From NCBI GenBank assembly GCA_934162205.1, contig CAKPIA010000008.1, positions 10,083-74,082 of the forward strand: a stretch of DNA of 64,000 bases, given 5' to 3'. This stretch comes from an uncultured Clostridia bacterium. Its GTDB lineage: Bacteria; Bacillota; Clostridia; TANB77; CAG-508. The notes beneath the pieces were generated by a model. The model ran no database searches. It was not told the DNA's origin and worked only from the letters and a program-made list of their open reading frames with translations. Numbering within the stretch: the stretch's first letter is position 1; each line of letters opens with the position of its first letter. Both the position numbers and the translations under genes were made by a program. Shown in pieces: positions 29,400 through 37,516 of the stretch.

Positions 29400-30272
29400 T
29401 TATGCTCCTTCTTCTCTTCTCCAATAAAATAGATATTGTTGTGCAAGTCCTGCTAAGTTTCCAAATTTATTTTGTGCTAATTTTTCTATTTCTTTCTTAT
29501 TTACTTTTGTTTCATCTGGATTTTTTATATATAAATCATTCATTACTCTTCTTACCCAAACATCAATTGGGAAAACCTCAAATCTTTTTAGTGTAGAGAA
29601 TAATAAAATACAATCCGCAACTTTTGGGCCAACACCTGATAATGTTAATAATTCTTCTCTTACTTTTGATGTATCTTTTTCATTTTGTAGCTTTTGTAAA
29701 TCTACTTTTTTATCTAGAATCATATGTGTTGTTTCAAAAAGCCTTATATCTCTAAATCCCAAACCTAAATTTCTATAATCTTCTACTGTTACATCCTTCA
29801 ATTCTTTAGGAGTTGGAAATAAATAATATTTTTTTCCATTCCAATCCACACATTTTCCATATTTTGTTGAAAGTCTTTCTATTATTCCTTTTATTCTTGG
29901 TATATTATTATTTGCTGATATTATAAAAGATATAATTGTCTCCCATAAGTCTTGATTTAATATTCTTATTCCATTTCCATAATTAACACTTTTACTAACA
30001 TTTAAGTCTATTTTTGAAAGTTGTTCCTTTATTTTTTCATAATCTCTATCAAGGTCAAAATATTCTGTTACAACATCTTTTATATTTACACTACATATCC
30101 CTTTAAAAATTACTGTATCTTTTTCTTTTTGCACATTTAGTACACCATTCTTTATAACTCCTGTATAGCTTCCATCAACTTGTTTATTCCATCTAAAACA
30201 TTGCCCACATTCAAAAATGTGTGGCAATTCAAATGATGTACAATTTTCTAATTTATATTGTTGTTCTTTCAT
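29400..30272 (-). CDS. ogg: 8-oxoguanine DNA glycosylase (Ogg-type)
   Basis: 290 aa from the ATG at 30272, preceded by AAGGTG. The N-terminal OGG domain has GQCFRWNKQVDGSYTGV. The HhH-GPD core is LSGVGPKVADCILLFS with the catalytic Lys, followed by FPIDVWVRRVM with the catalytic Asp. It excises 8-oxoguanine from DNA. Its stop codon is 7 bases before addB, so the two are cotranscribed; with the uracil glycosylase downstream this is a repair-rich operon. Confidence 0.93.
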   Translation of the reverse strand: MKEQQYKLENCTSFELPHIFECGQCFRWNKQVDGSYTGVIKNGVLNVQKEKDTVIFKGICSVNIKDVVTEYFDLDRDYEKIKEQLSKIDLNVSKSVNYGNGIRILNQDLWETIISFIISANNNIPRIKGIIERLSTKYGKCVDWNGKKYYLFPTPKELKDVTVEDYRNLGLGFRDIRLFETTHMILDKKVDLQKLQNEKDTSKVREELLTLSGVGPKVADCILLFSTLKRFEVFPIDVWVRRVMNDLYIKNPDETKVNKKEIEKLAQNKFGNLAGLAQQYLFYWRREEGA

Positions 30273-30299
30273 ATTATTCACCTTATCTTCTCTATGCAT

Positions 30300-30552
30300 A
30301 TTTTATCATATAGCACCTCTTTTTTCAATGTAATTTTTATGTAACTATCATTTTATATGTATGATTTACTTATATATTTTTACTCTAATATCTTCAGTTT
30401 TTTGTAACATTTTTTGCATGAACAATTATCTATTTGAGGAAACTTTTTTATAATATAAAAAAGTGCATACATTATTTTTCAAATGTACACACTATAAAAT
30501 ACAATCTCTTTTTTCTACTAAAATATAAATCCTTTAGTAACTATTATTCAAT
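30300..30552. other. AT-rich intergenic region without a gene
   Basis: About 250 bases between the ogg promoter side and the 3' end of the DGR-type gene. I see no ORF with a ribosome binding site, no reverse transcriptase fragment and no template repeat. A 23-base perfect palindrome with an 11-bp stem (30442-30464), made of T-run and A-run arms, could act as a terminator for the gene at 30577. Confidence 0.55.
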
Positions 30553-30568
30553 TACTCTATTTAGAGTA
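30553..30568 (-). other. Short hairpin just after the variable region
   Basis: TACTCTA, loop TT, TAGAGTA: a perfect 7-bp stem 9 bases past the TAG stop of the DGR-type gene. Known DGRs often carry a short hairpin or cruciform at this place that increases retrohoming; here the stem is not GC-rich, so equivalence is uncertain. Confidence 0.4.
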
Positions 30569-30576
30569 CAGTTCTA

Positions 30577-32073
30577 CTAATAAAGTGAAGAACGGAATCC
30601 ATAGACGCAGCTGTAGGCGGCAGCCGTAGTGGCGCCTTCACGAATCGCTGGATTATCGTTGCCGCTTATATTGAAACTGCCTCCCCTAAAGCTACAAGAA
30701 TTGTCCGTGTCGGTAGTTTTCTCTAATGTCCATTCATATTCGTTTCCTGCAAAATCATATATATTCATTTTGTTTGTTTCTTCACTTGCTCCTGTTGTTA
30801 ATAATAGTTTATATGATGTACTACTATTGGTTTTATTTGATGTCACATAATTTTCTGTATCTGTACTAAATGGTGTCCATGTACTTGGTGATGATGGTGG
30901 TGAATTTGGACTTATATTATATTTTCCTCTTGCTAAGGTTACACTACTATTTTTATAATTTCCCCAACTTGAACTATTTGATTTTATATAATATTGTGCT
31001 GTATTCGTAGTTGTGTCCCAATTACCTTTTACTTCTAAAAACTTACATACTAAATCCCATTGAATTCCAAATAATAAACTACTTGTTTTATTTCCTGTAC
31101 TCATTCCATTTGCTAATTGTTGTGCATCACTACAAGTCACAAAATTATATGGTATCATATCTTTTTTACTTACTGCTTTTGGTAAACCACTTGTTATTCC
31201 TGTTCTACTATATCTTGCTAAACTTGTATCTGTGTCACTACCTTCTATTCCTGCTTCATATCTTCCTATATAAAATCCTTTATTTGTATATATACTACTT
31301 AACATTGTTTGATATTTTGTTGTATATTCAGCATATGTTAACCCGCATCCATTATTTAAGGCTTTTTGTACATCTGTTAATCCTTCTGTACTTGCTGTTA
31401 CTAATGTGCTGCCATCTTTTGCATACCATTCATCTGTATAACTACTTCTATAATCTTTTGCATATGTTATTAAGTCTGTTTTTATATTGTCATAATCTGT
31501 ACTGTTTTTTGCATTTGTAAATACTGTACTTGGCACTTCTACCCATACCCATTCATTTCCATTGCTATCTATCATTACTATTCCTGTATCTTCATTTGTA
31601 TTTGGGTCTATTGTTGAACCTTCTGGCTTTGCAGCCTTTGCTTGTTTCATAACTTCTGATTCAACAACTGGCTCATCTTTTTTCCCGTCATCTTTTCCTG
31701 TTGTATTTGTTGTTATTGTTCCATCTTCTGTTATTGTTACTTCATAACTTCCTTTTTTTACTGTCCATGGCAATTTATCATCTGCTGATTTTGTTATTGT
31801 TGTTCCACTTATTTTATTTATTTCATCTTCTAATATTTCTATATTTATACTTGCTGTATCATTTACTTTTGATGCCATTACTGCTAATTTTACTTGTTCT
31901 TCAAGTTCTGCTTTTGTATTTGTTTCTCTTGCATTTGTTGCCTGTTTTAATATCCCATTATCTCCTGTTATCATTGTTATTGTTACTCCTGCAAGTATTA
32001 ACAGTATTATTATTGTTATTATTAATGCTATTAATGTAATACCTTTTTCTAATTTTTTGTTCTTTCGTTTCAT
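30577..32073 (-). CDS. Pilin-like exported protein with C-terminal FGE-sulfatase/C-type-lectin fold, probable DGR target
   Basis: 498 aa; GAGGAGG precedes the ATG. Residues 1-40 are a prepilin-type signal: basic KRKNKKLEKG, then ITLIALIITIIILLILAGV, with Ala at +5 instead of Glu. A middle domain of about 100 residues leads to GNEWVWVEVPST, where a SUMF1/formylglycine-generating-enzyme-like domain begins. Its end is the diagnostic block NIYDFAGNEYEWTLE, then CSFRGGSF, NPAIRE and YGFRSSLY. The conserved frame RGGS ... R ... GFR is the C-type-lectin fold used by targets of diversity-generating retroelements. The last 130 bases are about twice as rich in G+C as the rest of the gene. Probably a surface ligand-binding protein. 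Confidence 0.82.
   Translation of the reverse strand: MKRKNKKLEKGITLIALIITIIILLILAGVTITMITGDNGILKQATNARETNTKAELEEQVKLAVMASKVNDTASINIEILEDEINKISGTTITKSADDKLPWTVKKGSYEVTITEDGTITTNTTGKDDGKKDEPVVESEVMKQAKAAKPEGSTIDPNTNEDTGIVMIDSNGNEWVWVEVPSTVFTNAKNSTDYDNIKTDLITYAKDYRSSYTDEWYAKDGSTLVTASTEGLTDVQKALNNGCGLTYAEYTTKYQTMLSSIYTNKGFYIGRYEAGIEGSDTDTSLARYSRTGITSGLPKAVSKKDMIPYNFVTCSDAQQLANGMSTGNKTSSLLFGIQWDLVCKFLEVKGNWDTTTNTAQYYIKSNSSSWGNYKNSSVTLARGKYNISPNSPPSSPSTWTPFSTDTENYVTSNKTNSSTSYKLLLTTGASEETNKMNIYDFAGNEYEWTLEKTTDTDNSCSFRGGSFNISGNDNPAIREGATTAAAYSCVYGFRSSLY
30580..30720 (-). repeat. Candidate DGR variable repeat (VR)
   Basis: By hand count 66 of 130 bases at 30591-30720 are G or C, against roughly a quarter around it. 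The shift begins in the gene after WTLEK and lasts to the last codons. Interspersed conserved codons (GGS, N-D-N-P-A, GFR, LY) alternate with codons mostly of the form NNC or NNT, as expected when AAC/AAT codons of a template are mutated at adenines. No template repeat or reverse transcriptase is in this window, so it would be a remote target. Confidence 0.68.
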
Positions 32074-32137
32074 AAAATTTCCTCCTCTTATTTATTACTT
32101 ATATATTTTTAAATTTAATAACATAAAAAAATACAAA

Positions 32138-32184
32138 AAGATAGCAACAAAAACCTATATGTTTATAGGCTTTGTTACTATCTT
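32138..32184 (-). terminator. Long imperfect hairpin, likely terminator of the micro-ORF unit
   Basis: Arms of 7, 6 and 6 bp (AAGATAG/CTATCTT, AACAAA/TTTGTT, CCTATA/TATAGG) separated by a mismatch and a small bulge, loop TGTT. On the minus strand it is followed by TTTGTATTTTTTTATG. It sits 65 bases before the start of the DGR-type gene. Confidence 0.65.
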
Positions 32185-32271
32185 GTTTTCTACATTTATT
32201 ATTTTATTTTCTAAACTACGTGTGTGTGCGCGCGTGTGTACTCCTGCAAGGGTTACAGCTATTGTTTTCAT
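32155..32271 (-). CDS. 38-codon micro-ORF with alternating CA/CG tract
   Basis: ATG at 32271 with GAGGAG eight bases upstream and a promoter at 32337-32365. The peptide begins MKTIAVTLAGVHTRAHTRS and then has a polar Lys/Asn-rich tail, ending within the terminator hairpin. The codons for VHTRAHTR fall in a purine-pyrimidine alternating tract (32218-32240) of CA and CG steps, which is striking in such an AT-rich genome. The stretch coding LAGV matches the pilin-like gene downstream over about 13 bases, so it may be a decayed pilin leader rather than a real peptide. Function unknown. Confidence 0.4.
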   Translation of the reverse strand: MKTIAVTLAGVHTRAHTRSLENKIINVENKIVTKPINI

Positions 32272-32336
32272 TTTTATTACTCCTCATTTGTATATATTAA
32301 CATATAGTTTTATTTTAACTTGTTACTATAAAAAAT

Positions 32337-32365
32337 ATTTTACACTATTATTTTTTCTTTTTCAA
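32337..32365 (-). promoter_or_regulatory. Promoter upstream of the micro-ORF
   Basis: On the minus strand TTGAAA (32365-32360), 17-base spacer, TAAAAT (32342-32337). Transcripts would cover the micro-ORF and, if they pass the hairpin at 32138-32184, the DGR-type gene. Confidence 0.55.
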
Positions 32366-32410
32366 TACTTTTTATAATTTTTATTTTAACTAACAATATA
32401 CTAAAATTAA

Positions 32411-33268
32411 TTATTCTGTTTTAAATCCTTCTCCAAATACTTCTCTAGCATTTGATAATATTATAAAGCAATGTGGGTCAATATTTCTTGCGAGTTCTTT
32501 TATTTTAGTAATATCACCTCTTGGTGCAGCACATACCAATATTAATTTATCTTCATTTGAGTACATACCTTTTCCATATAATCCTGTCGATCCTTTTTTT
32601 ATTTCTTTTCCTATTGTCTTAGCAATTTGTTCATTTTTATCTGATATTATAAATAATAATTTTGTAAAATATATACCTTCGAAAATTATATCTATCATCT
32701 TTCCATCTAAATATATTGCAATTGCAGAATATAAACCTATTTCAAGTTTCTTAAAAAAGATTACATTTAATGCAATTATTATTGTATCTACAATTACAAT
32801 AACTGTTCCCATTCTTATTTTATGATTATATTCTCTAATTATATTTGAAATTAAATCTGTTCCTCCTGAAGATGCTTTCGACCTTAATACTACTGCTGTT
32901 CCTATTCCTATTATTGTACCTCCATAAATACATGCTAAAAATCTGTCTTGTGTTAATGGAGTAAATTTCTCAAAAAAATCTATAAAAACAGATAAACTTA
33001 TTGTTCCCAATAATGATTTAAAAAAGAAACTCTTTCCTATTTTAAAAAATGCTATTATAAATAATGGTATATTTAAAACAAGTACCATTGTACCAACTGA
33101 TATGTTTAATAAATAATATGTTATTGTTGCAATACCAGAAAAACCACCTGAAGATAATTGGTTTGGTAATAAAAATAATGATATTCCAATTGCCATTATC
33201 GCTGTTCCTATAATAGTTTCTATACATTCAATTAAAATTTCTTTTATTTTATTTATATTTAATTTCAT
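32411..33268 (-). CDS. YitT-family membrane protein (DUF161 + DUF2179)
   Basis: 285 aa from the ATG at 33268, which follows AGGTGA; three further residues from a GTG are possible but would overlap that site. About five membrane helices in the first 170 residues include LLPNQLSSGGFSGIATI and RSKASSGGTDLIS, repeated Gly-rich motifs of the YitT core. The C-terminal soluble DUF2179 domain has KGSTGLYGKGMYS and DPHCFIILSNAREVFGEGF. Transport function is suspected for the family but not established. Confidence 0.9.
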   Translation of the reverse strand: MKLNINKIKEILIECIETIIGTAIMAIGISLFLLPNQLSSGGFSGIATITYYLLNISVGTMVLVLNIPLFIIAFFKIGKSFFFKSLLGTISLSVFIDFFEKFTPLTQDRFLACIYGGTIIGIGTAVVLRSKASSGGTDLISNIIREYNHKIRMGTVIVIVDTIIIALNVIFFKKLEIGLYSAIAIYLDGKMIDIIFEGIYFTKLLFIISDKNEQIAKTIGKEIKKGSTGLYGKGMYSNEDKLILVCAAPRGDITKIKELARNIDPHCFIILSNAREVFGEGFKTE

Positions 33269-33269
33269 A

Positions 33270-33312
33270 AAAATCACCTATATTACAATTATTTGTAATT
33301 ATAGGTGATTTT
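33270..33312 (-). terminator. Terminator hairpin whose 3' arm includes the YitT ribosome binding site
   Basis: AAAATCACCTAT pairs with ATAGGTGATTTT (12 bp), then a second 7-bp stem ATTACAA/TTGTAAT closes an ATAA loop. It lies directly after the 109-aa gene at 33320 and ends in T5. The AGGTGA ribosome binding site of YitT forms part of the 3' arm, so folding would both end transcription and hide the site. Confidence 0.7.
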
Positions 33313-33319
33313 ATTCTTT

Positions 33320-33649
33320 TTAAACATTATTATTAACTGTTGTTTCTATTGTTGAATTAATATTATTTAAAGCATTACTATTTATTTCATCTTTATTAAT
33401 TTTGTTTTCTTTATTTGTTATATTTTCTTTTTCAGTTTTATTAGATGTAGTATTTTTCATTGATGTGTCAGTTGTATTTGTTACATTATCTGTATAGTTA
33501 ATATAGTTTGAATTGATGGTATTAGTAATATTCTTTACTTCATAATTTAAGTCTTCTTTAAGTATAACATATTTATATACATATATACCAACTGCAATTA
33601 CCACTAATATTACTAATGTTAACAATAATAAAGCTGTATCTTTTTTCAT
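33320..33649 (-). CDS. Small membrane-anchored Asn/Thr-rich protein
   Basis: 109 aa from the ATG at 33649, which follows GGAGG. One N-terminal membrane segment (LLLLTLVILVVIAVGIYVYKYVIL) is followed by an extracytoplasmic tail made almost only of Asn, Thr, Lys, Ile and Glu, without Cys. Low-complexity tails of this kind are typical of AT-rich genomes. Its ATG begins one base after the stop codon of the radical SAM gene, so translation is probably coupled. Not recognised as a family. Confidence 0.55.
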   Translation of the reverse strand: MKKDTALLLLTLVILVVIAVGIYVYKYVILKEDLNYEVKNITNTINSNYINYTDNVTNTTDTSMKNTTSNKTEKENITNKENKINKDEINSNALNNINSTIETTVNNNV

Positions 33650-33650
33650 T

Positions 33651-34706
33651 TTATTCCTCCAAAAAATCATTATAAGTTTTTGTTATTTCTATTTTTGATT
33701 TTCCTTGTTTAATATCTTCATCTTGTTTAACTATTAAATCAACATCATATATATCTTTTAATTTATGAACATTTTCTTTTTTATGTCCTATTACATTATT
33801 TACATCTATTGGATTTATTGTAACTTCTACTTCTTTAACTTTTACATTTAGTTTTTTAATTTTACTAACTATTGCATCATACCACAATGCTGATTCTACT
33901 AATTGTCTAAAGGCAGGATGAAATGGTCCAGCAACAACTTCGCTCGCATCATTTTCTGGATCTGATATTGTATCTGTATTTTGAAGTCCAATTCTTATTA
34001 CTTCTATATTCTTTTTAGTAAACATTGCTACTAAATCTTTACAGATTTCAACTGCTTGTGTAACTGTTATAGGTTGATATTCACCATTTTTGTATTCTTC
34101 TTCTAATTTTGTATTTTTTATAACTAATACTGGATATATTCTAACCATTTTAGGTTTTAGTTTAATTAAGGCTTTTGCTGTATTTATTTCATCAATTCTT
34201 GTACTTTCTGGAAGTCCTACCATCATTTGATGACCTAATTTAAATCCGTGCCATCTTATCATTTTTGATGCTTTTTTTACATCTGCAAATGTATGACCTC
34301 TATTGCTTCTTTTTAATATATAATCATTTGCTGATTGTACTCCAAGTTCTATTGTTTCTACTTTATACTTTTTAAGCATTTTTAATATTTCTTTATTAAT
34401 ATAATCAGGTCTTGTAGAAATTCTTATACTGTCTATTTTTTCATTTTTTATGTACTCATATGCCGTACTTAATAATTCTTCTTGTACAGATATATCTATT
34501 CCTGTAAAACTTCCTCCGAAAAAGGCTACTTCTTTATATGCTCTATCATCATTTATTTCTTTAAGAAATTCTTCTATTGTATTTTTTACATCTTCTTTTG
34601 TTATCATTTTTGTTTGCCCACTAATAGATTTTTGATTGCAAAATATACAATCATTTGGACAACCTAAATGTGGTACAAAAATTGGTATTACATATTGTTT
34701 TTTCAT
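33651..34706 (-). CDS. Radical SAM protein, Elp3-like
   Basis: 351 aa. The cluster motif is CPNDCIFCNQ (CxxxCxxC) near residue 16; FFGGSFTGI, SIRISTRPDYIN, ELGVQSANDYILKRSNRGHT and GFKLGHQMMVGLP follow the order of Elp3/HemN-type radical SAM enzymes. No acetyltransferase domain is present. Clostridial genomes often have this gene next to rnc, as here (27 bases downstream of rnc). The substrate is unknown. Confidence 0.85.
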   Translation of the reverse strand: MKKQYVIPIFVPHLGCPNDCIFCNQKSISGQTKMITKEDVKNTIEEFLKEINDDRAYKEVAFFGGSFTGIDISVQEELLSTAYEYIKNEKIDSIRISTRPDYINKEILKMLKKYKVETIELGVQSANDYILKRSNRGHTFADVKKASKMIRWHGFKLGHQMMVGLPESTRIDEINTAKALIKLKPKMVRIYPVLVIKNTKLEEEYKNGEYQPITVTQAVEICKDLVAMFTKKNIEVIRIGLQNTDTISDPENDASEVVAGPFHPAFRQLVESALWYDAIVSKIKKLNVKVKEVEVTINPIDVNNVIGHKKENVHKLKDIYDVDLIVKQDEDIKQGKSKIEITKTYNDFLEE

Positions 34707-34733
34707 ATTTTCACCTCTTTTAAACTTTACAAA

Positions 34734-35411
34734 TTATGAGTTTAGTTTTTCTAATGCCTTTTGAGCAGCTTGCATTTCTGCCTGTTTTTTACTTTTTCCG
34801 CTTCCTGTTGCTAGAACTTTTCCATTGCATTTTACTTCTGATTCAAATGATTTATCATGGTCTGGACCTTTTTCATTTATTATGTTGTATTGTATTAATA
34901 CTTCTCCATGTTCTTGTAATTTTTCTTGTAATACTGTTTTATAATCTTTAACTCCAACATGTTTTGTAGCAATTTCTATATCATTTTTTAAATTTTCTAT
35001 AATAAATTTTTTAGCAGGTTCTAATCCACCATCTAAAAACATTGCTGCAATAATAGCCTCTACGCTGTCTGCCAATATTGCAGGTCTTGTTTTTCCTCCA
35101 GACATTTTTTCTGATTTTCCAAGATACAAGAAATCACTAAAATTATGCATTTTTGCAACTTTATATAAGCTTTTTTCGCATACAACTGTTGCTCTAACTT
35201 TAGTCATTTCTCCTTCTTTTAATTTAGTATAATTTTCGTATAAATACTCACTAGATATAAACTCTAAAATACTATCTCCCAAAAATTCAAGTTTCTCGTT
35301 ACTTTCCACTTTATTTTCATATGCATATGAAGTATGTGTTAAAGCTTTTTTTAATAATTTTACATCTTTAAATTTATATCCAAGTTCTTTTTCTAATAAT
35401 TCTAAATCCAA
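34734..35411 (-). CDS. rnc: Ribonuclease III
   Basis: 225 aa. I place the start at a TTG (35411) because AGAGGAGG lies eight bases upstream; the ATG at 35435 precedes that site and has no site of its own. The catalytic signature ESNEKLEFLGDSILEF carries the Mg-binding Glu and Asp; a second acidic site is LADSVEAIIAAMFLDGG. The C-terminal double-stranded-RNA-binding domain ends GSGKSKKQAEMQAAQKALE. It processes rRNA precursors. A -10 TATAAT lies just upstream. Confidence 0.95.
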   Translation of the reverse strand: MDLELLEKELGYKFKDVKLLKKALTHTSYAYENKVESNEKLEFLGDSILEFISSEYLYENYTKLKEGEMTKVRATVVCEKSLYKVAKMHNFSDFLYLGKSEKMSGGKTRPAILADSVEAIIAAMFLDGGLEPAKKFIIENLKNDIEIATKHVGVKDYKTVLQEKLQEHGEVLIQYNIINEKGPDHDKSFESEVKCNGKVLATGSGKSKKQAEMQAAQKALEKLNS

Positions 35412-35487
35412 CTCTTTCACCTCCTCTAACTGCATATAATTATATACTATTTAACAATATTTGAAAAGTGTTAATCTAAAATTTTAC

Positions 35488-35528
35488 AAAAAATAACAAT
35501 ATAGCTAAATACTATATTGTTATTTTTT
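35488..35528 (-). terminator. Terminator of the LRR-protein gene
   Basis: A perfect 17-bp stem (35488-35504 with 35512-35528) with loop CTAAATA; the minus-strand gene ends at 35531. Confidence 0.85.
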
Positions 35529-35530
35529 AT

Positions 35531-37501
35531 TTAAATTTTTCTCATATTCTTTATTCTTACACCAATATGTACACATACTCCAAATGCTACAACTACTAAA
35601 ACAATTATAATTATTATATTATTTGTATTTGAGACTATGCTAGGAGTTGTTGAAACTATTTCAGATTTTCCAGGGTCTATTTTTACATCTTCATCAATGC
35701 CTTCTCCATTTGAAACTTCTCTTAATATTTCTCCATTTTCACAAGTTACAACTTCTCCATTTGTATTATTATAATTATATATAAATGTAGAAATATTTCC
35801 ATTTGCATCTTTCGCTATTATTTCATAGTCCACATTTTTATATATTTTTGTTTCTATTTCATTGTATTTATTAAGATTTTTAGTACAGTCAATATCATTT
35901 ATTACTAAACTTTTTATTGGATTTTCTCTGTCTGTGACAGAAATTCTAACTTTAGCAAATTCATCTTGATCTTCTAAAACTTCTATTGTTATAACTGGTC
36001 CGTAATAATCTTCTGATAAACTTACAACCATTACTTGGCATGATGTTGTACATTTTCCATCTTCTGTAGTAGCTGTTATATTTGTTGAACCTATGTTAAC
36101 ACCTTTTACTACTCCATTTTCATTTACTGTTACAATATTTTCATCTTCACTTTTCCATATTACTTTTTGTGATGCAATATCTTCTGGAGTTATTGTTGCC
36201 AAAAATTTTAACGTACCATTAATATCTAAAGTTCCATTTTCTTTATTTAATACTATTTTGGGTTCTTCTTTTGGTTCTTCATCTTCTACATTTAAGGCAC
36301 ATCTTAATTTAAGTGTCACATCATTTTCTGTATAACTTAAAGTTATTATATTTTTATCCTTTTTTAATCCTTCTCCATCTATAATTTCATAATTATCTAT
36401 ATTTTTTGTAGTACCATCATTATAAGTTACTTGTAAAATCATGCCTGTCTTGTCAAAGTTTTCTCCATCTTTATATACAACTTTATTAGGTATTTGCACT
36501 ATTGATAATTTTCTTGGGGCATCTTGTAATATATAGTCAATATTATTTTCTTTAGCATAACTACTTACTTTGGATCCGCTCTTACAATAAATTTTCAAAT
36601 TATTGCATTTATTAAAAACTCCTTCTCCTATTTCTATAATATTATTAGAAATTGTCATATTACTTAAAGAAGTACAATCAGCAAATGCTTTATTATCTAT
36701 TTTAGTTACACTTTCTGGTATTTCTACTGTAGTTAATTGAGTACATTTATAAAACATTTTCTGTGATATTGTTTTTAATTTTTTTGGAATACTAATACTA
36801 CTTAAGTTACTACATCCTTCAAATGCTTGTACATCTACATCTGTAACACTATCTGGTATCGTTACAGATTTTAAATTTACGCAATTCAAAAATGCTTTTT
36901 TCCCTATTTTTGTAATACTTTGTGCTATTGTTACATTCTGTATATTCTCATCTTCGGCAAATACTTTTTCATCTATTGCTATTACTTTTTTTCCATCTAA
37001 TTCGCTCGGAATAGTTATATTAGAATTTGTTCCTAAATATTCTTTTATAGAAATATTAGAAGAATTACTTACAGAATATACATAGTCTTCTGATTTTATC
37101 AAATATTGAATATTATTTGATTTTGCATAATCGATTGCATCAGAATTATATGGAGCATATAGTGTCAATTTAGAAGAACATTTTTTAAAAGCGTCATTTC
37201 CTATTGTCATTACACTTTCTGGAATTATTACTTTTGTTAGTTTTGTATTTCCATAAAATGCGTTTTCTCCTATTGATATTACTTCATAATTTTTTGTTCC
37301 TATTGTAATGGTACTTGGTATTGTTATTTCTTTATCATTACCTAAATATCCTGTGATTGTTGCTGTACTATTATCACTATTTATTTGATATTCATAATTT
37401 TGATAGTTTGCAGCAAATACACTATTAAAATTACATACACAGTATAATATCCCAATATTTAATATTATAAATAATACTTTTTTTACTATATTTTTTATCA
37501 T
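35531..37501 (-). CDS. BspA-like leucine-rich-repeat surface protein with Ig-like domains and C-terminal anchor
   Basis: 656 aa. A signal peptide (VLFIILNIGILYCVCNFNSVFAA) leads to about eight LRR_5 repeats of the pattern IGENAFYGNTKLTKVIIPESV. After residue 320 there is a free-standing bacterial Ig-like domain (VTYNDGTTKNIDNYE), then a BIG_2 domain marked by TITPEDIASQKVIWKS and VKGVNIGSTNITATTEDG. A C-terminal helix IIIIIVLVVVAFGVCVHIGV and basic tail anchor it. No LPxTG motif is seen. The BspA group mediates adhesion in some bacteria; the ligand here is unknown. Confidence 0.85.
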   Translation of the reverse strand: MIKNIVKKVLFIILNIGILYCVCNFNSVFAANYQNYEYQINSDNSTATITGYLGNDKEITIPSTITIGTKNYEVISIGENAFYGNTKLTKVIIPESVMTIGNDAFKKCSSKLTLYAPYNSDAIDYAKSNNIQYLIKSEDYVYSVSNSSNISIKEYLGTNSNITIPSELDGKKVIAIDEKVFAEDENIQNVTIAQSITKIGKKAFLNCVNLKSVTIPDSVTDVDVQAFEGCSNLSSISIPKKLKTISQKMFYKCTQLTTVEIPESVTKIDNKAFADCTSLSNMTISNNIIEIGEGVFNKCNNLKIYCKSGSKVSSYAKENNIDYILQDAPRKLSIVQIPNKVVYKDGENFDKTGMILQVTYNDGTTKNIDNYEIIDGEGLKKDKNIITLSYTENDVTLKLRCALNVEDEEPKEEPKIVLNKENGTLDINGTLKFLATITPEDIASQKVIWKSEDENIVTVNENGVVKGVNIGSTNITATTEDGKCTTSCQVMVVSLSEDYYGPVITIEVLEDQDEFAKVRISVTDRENPIKSLVINDIDCTKNLNKYNEIETKIYKNVDYEIIAKDANGNISTFIYNYNNTNGEVVTCENGEILREVSNGEGIDEDVKIDPGKSEIVSTTPSIVSNTNNIIIIIVLVVVAFGVCVHIGVRIKNMRKI

Positions 37502-37516
37502 AATAATATTCTCCTA

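Noticed and set aside
30300..30576. DGR template repeat next to the candidate variable region
   Set aside because: I looked for a near-copy of the 30580-30720 sequence with adenines in place of the variable bases and found none; the gap is plain AT-rich sequence.
32057..32377. + strand ORF of 106 codons across the promoter region of the DGR-type gene
   Set aside because: No ribosome binding site, low-complexity hydrophobic translation, and antisense to a better-supported unit.
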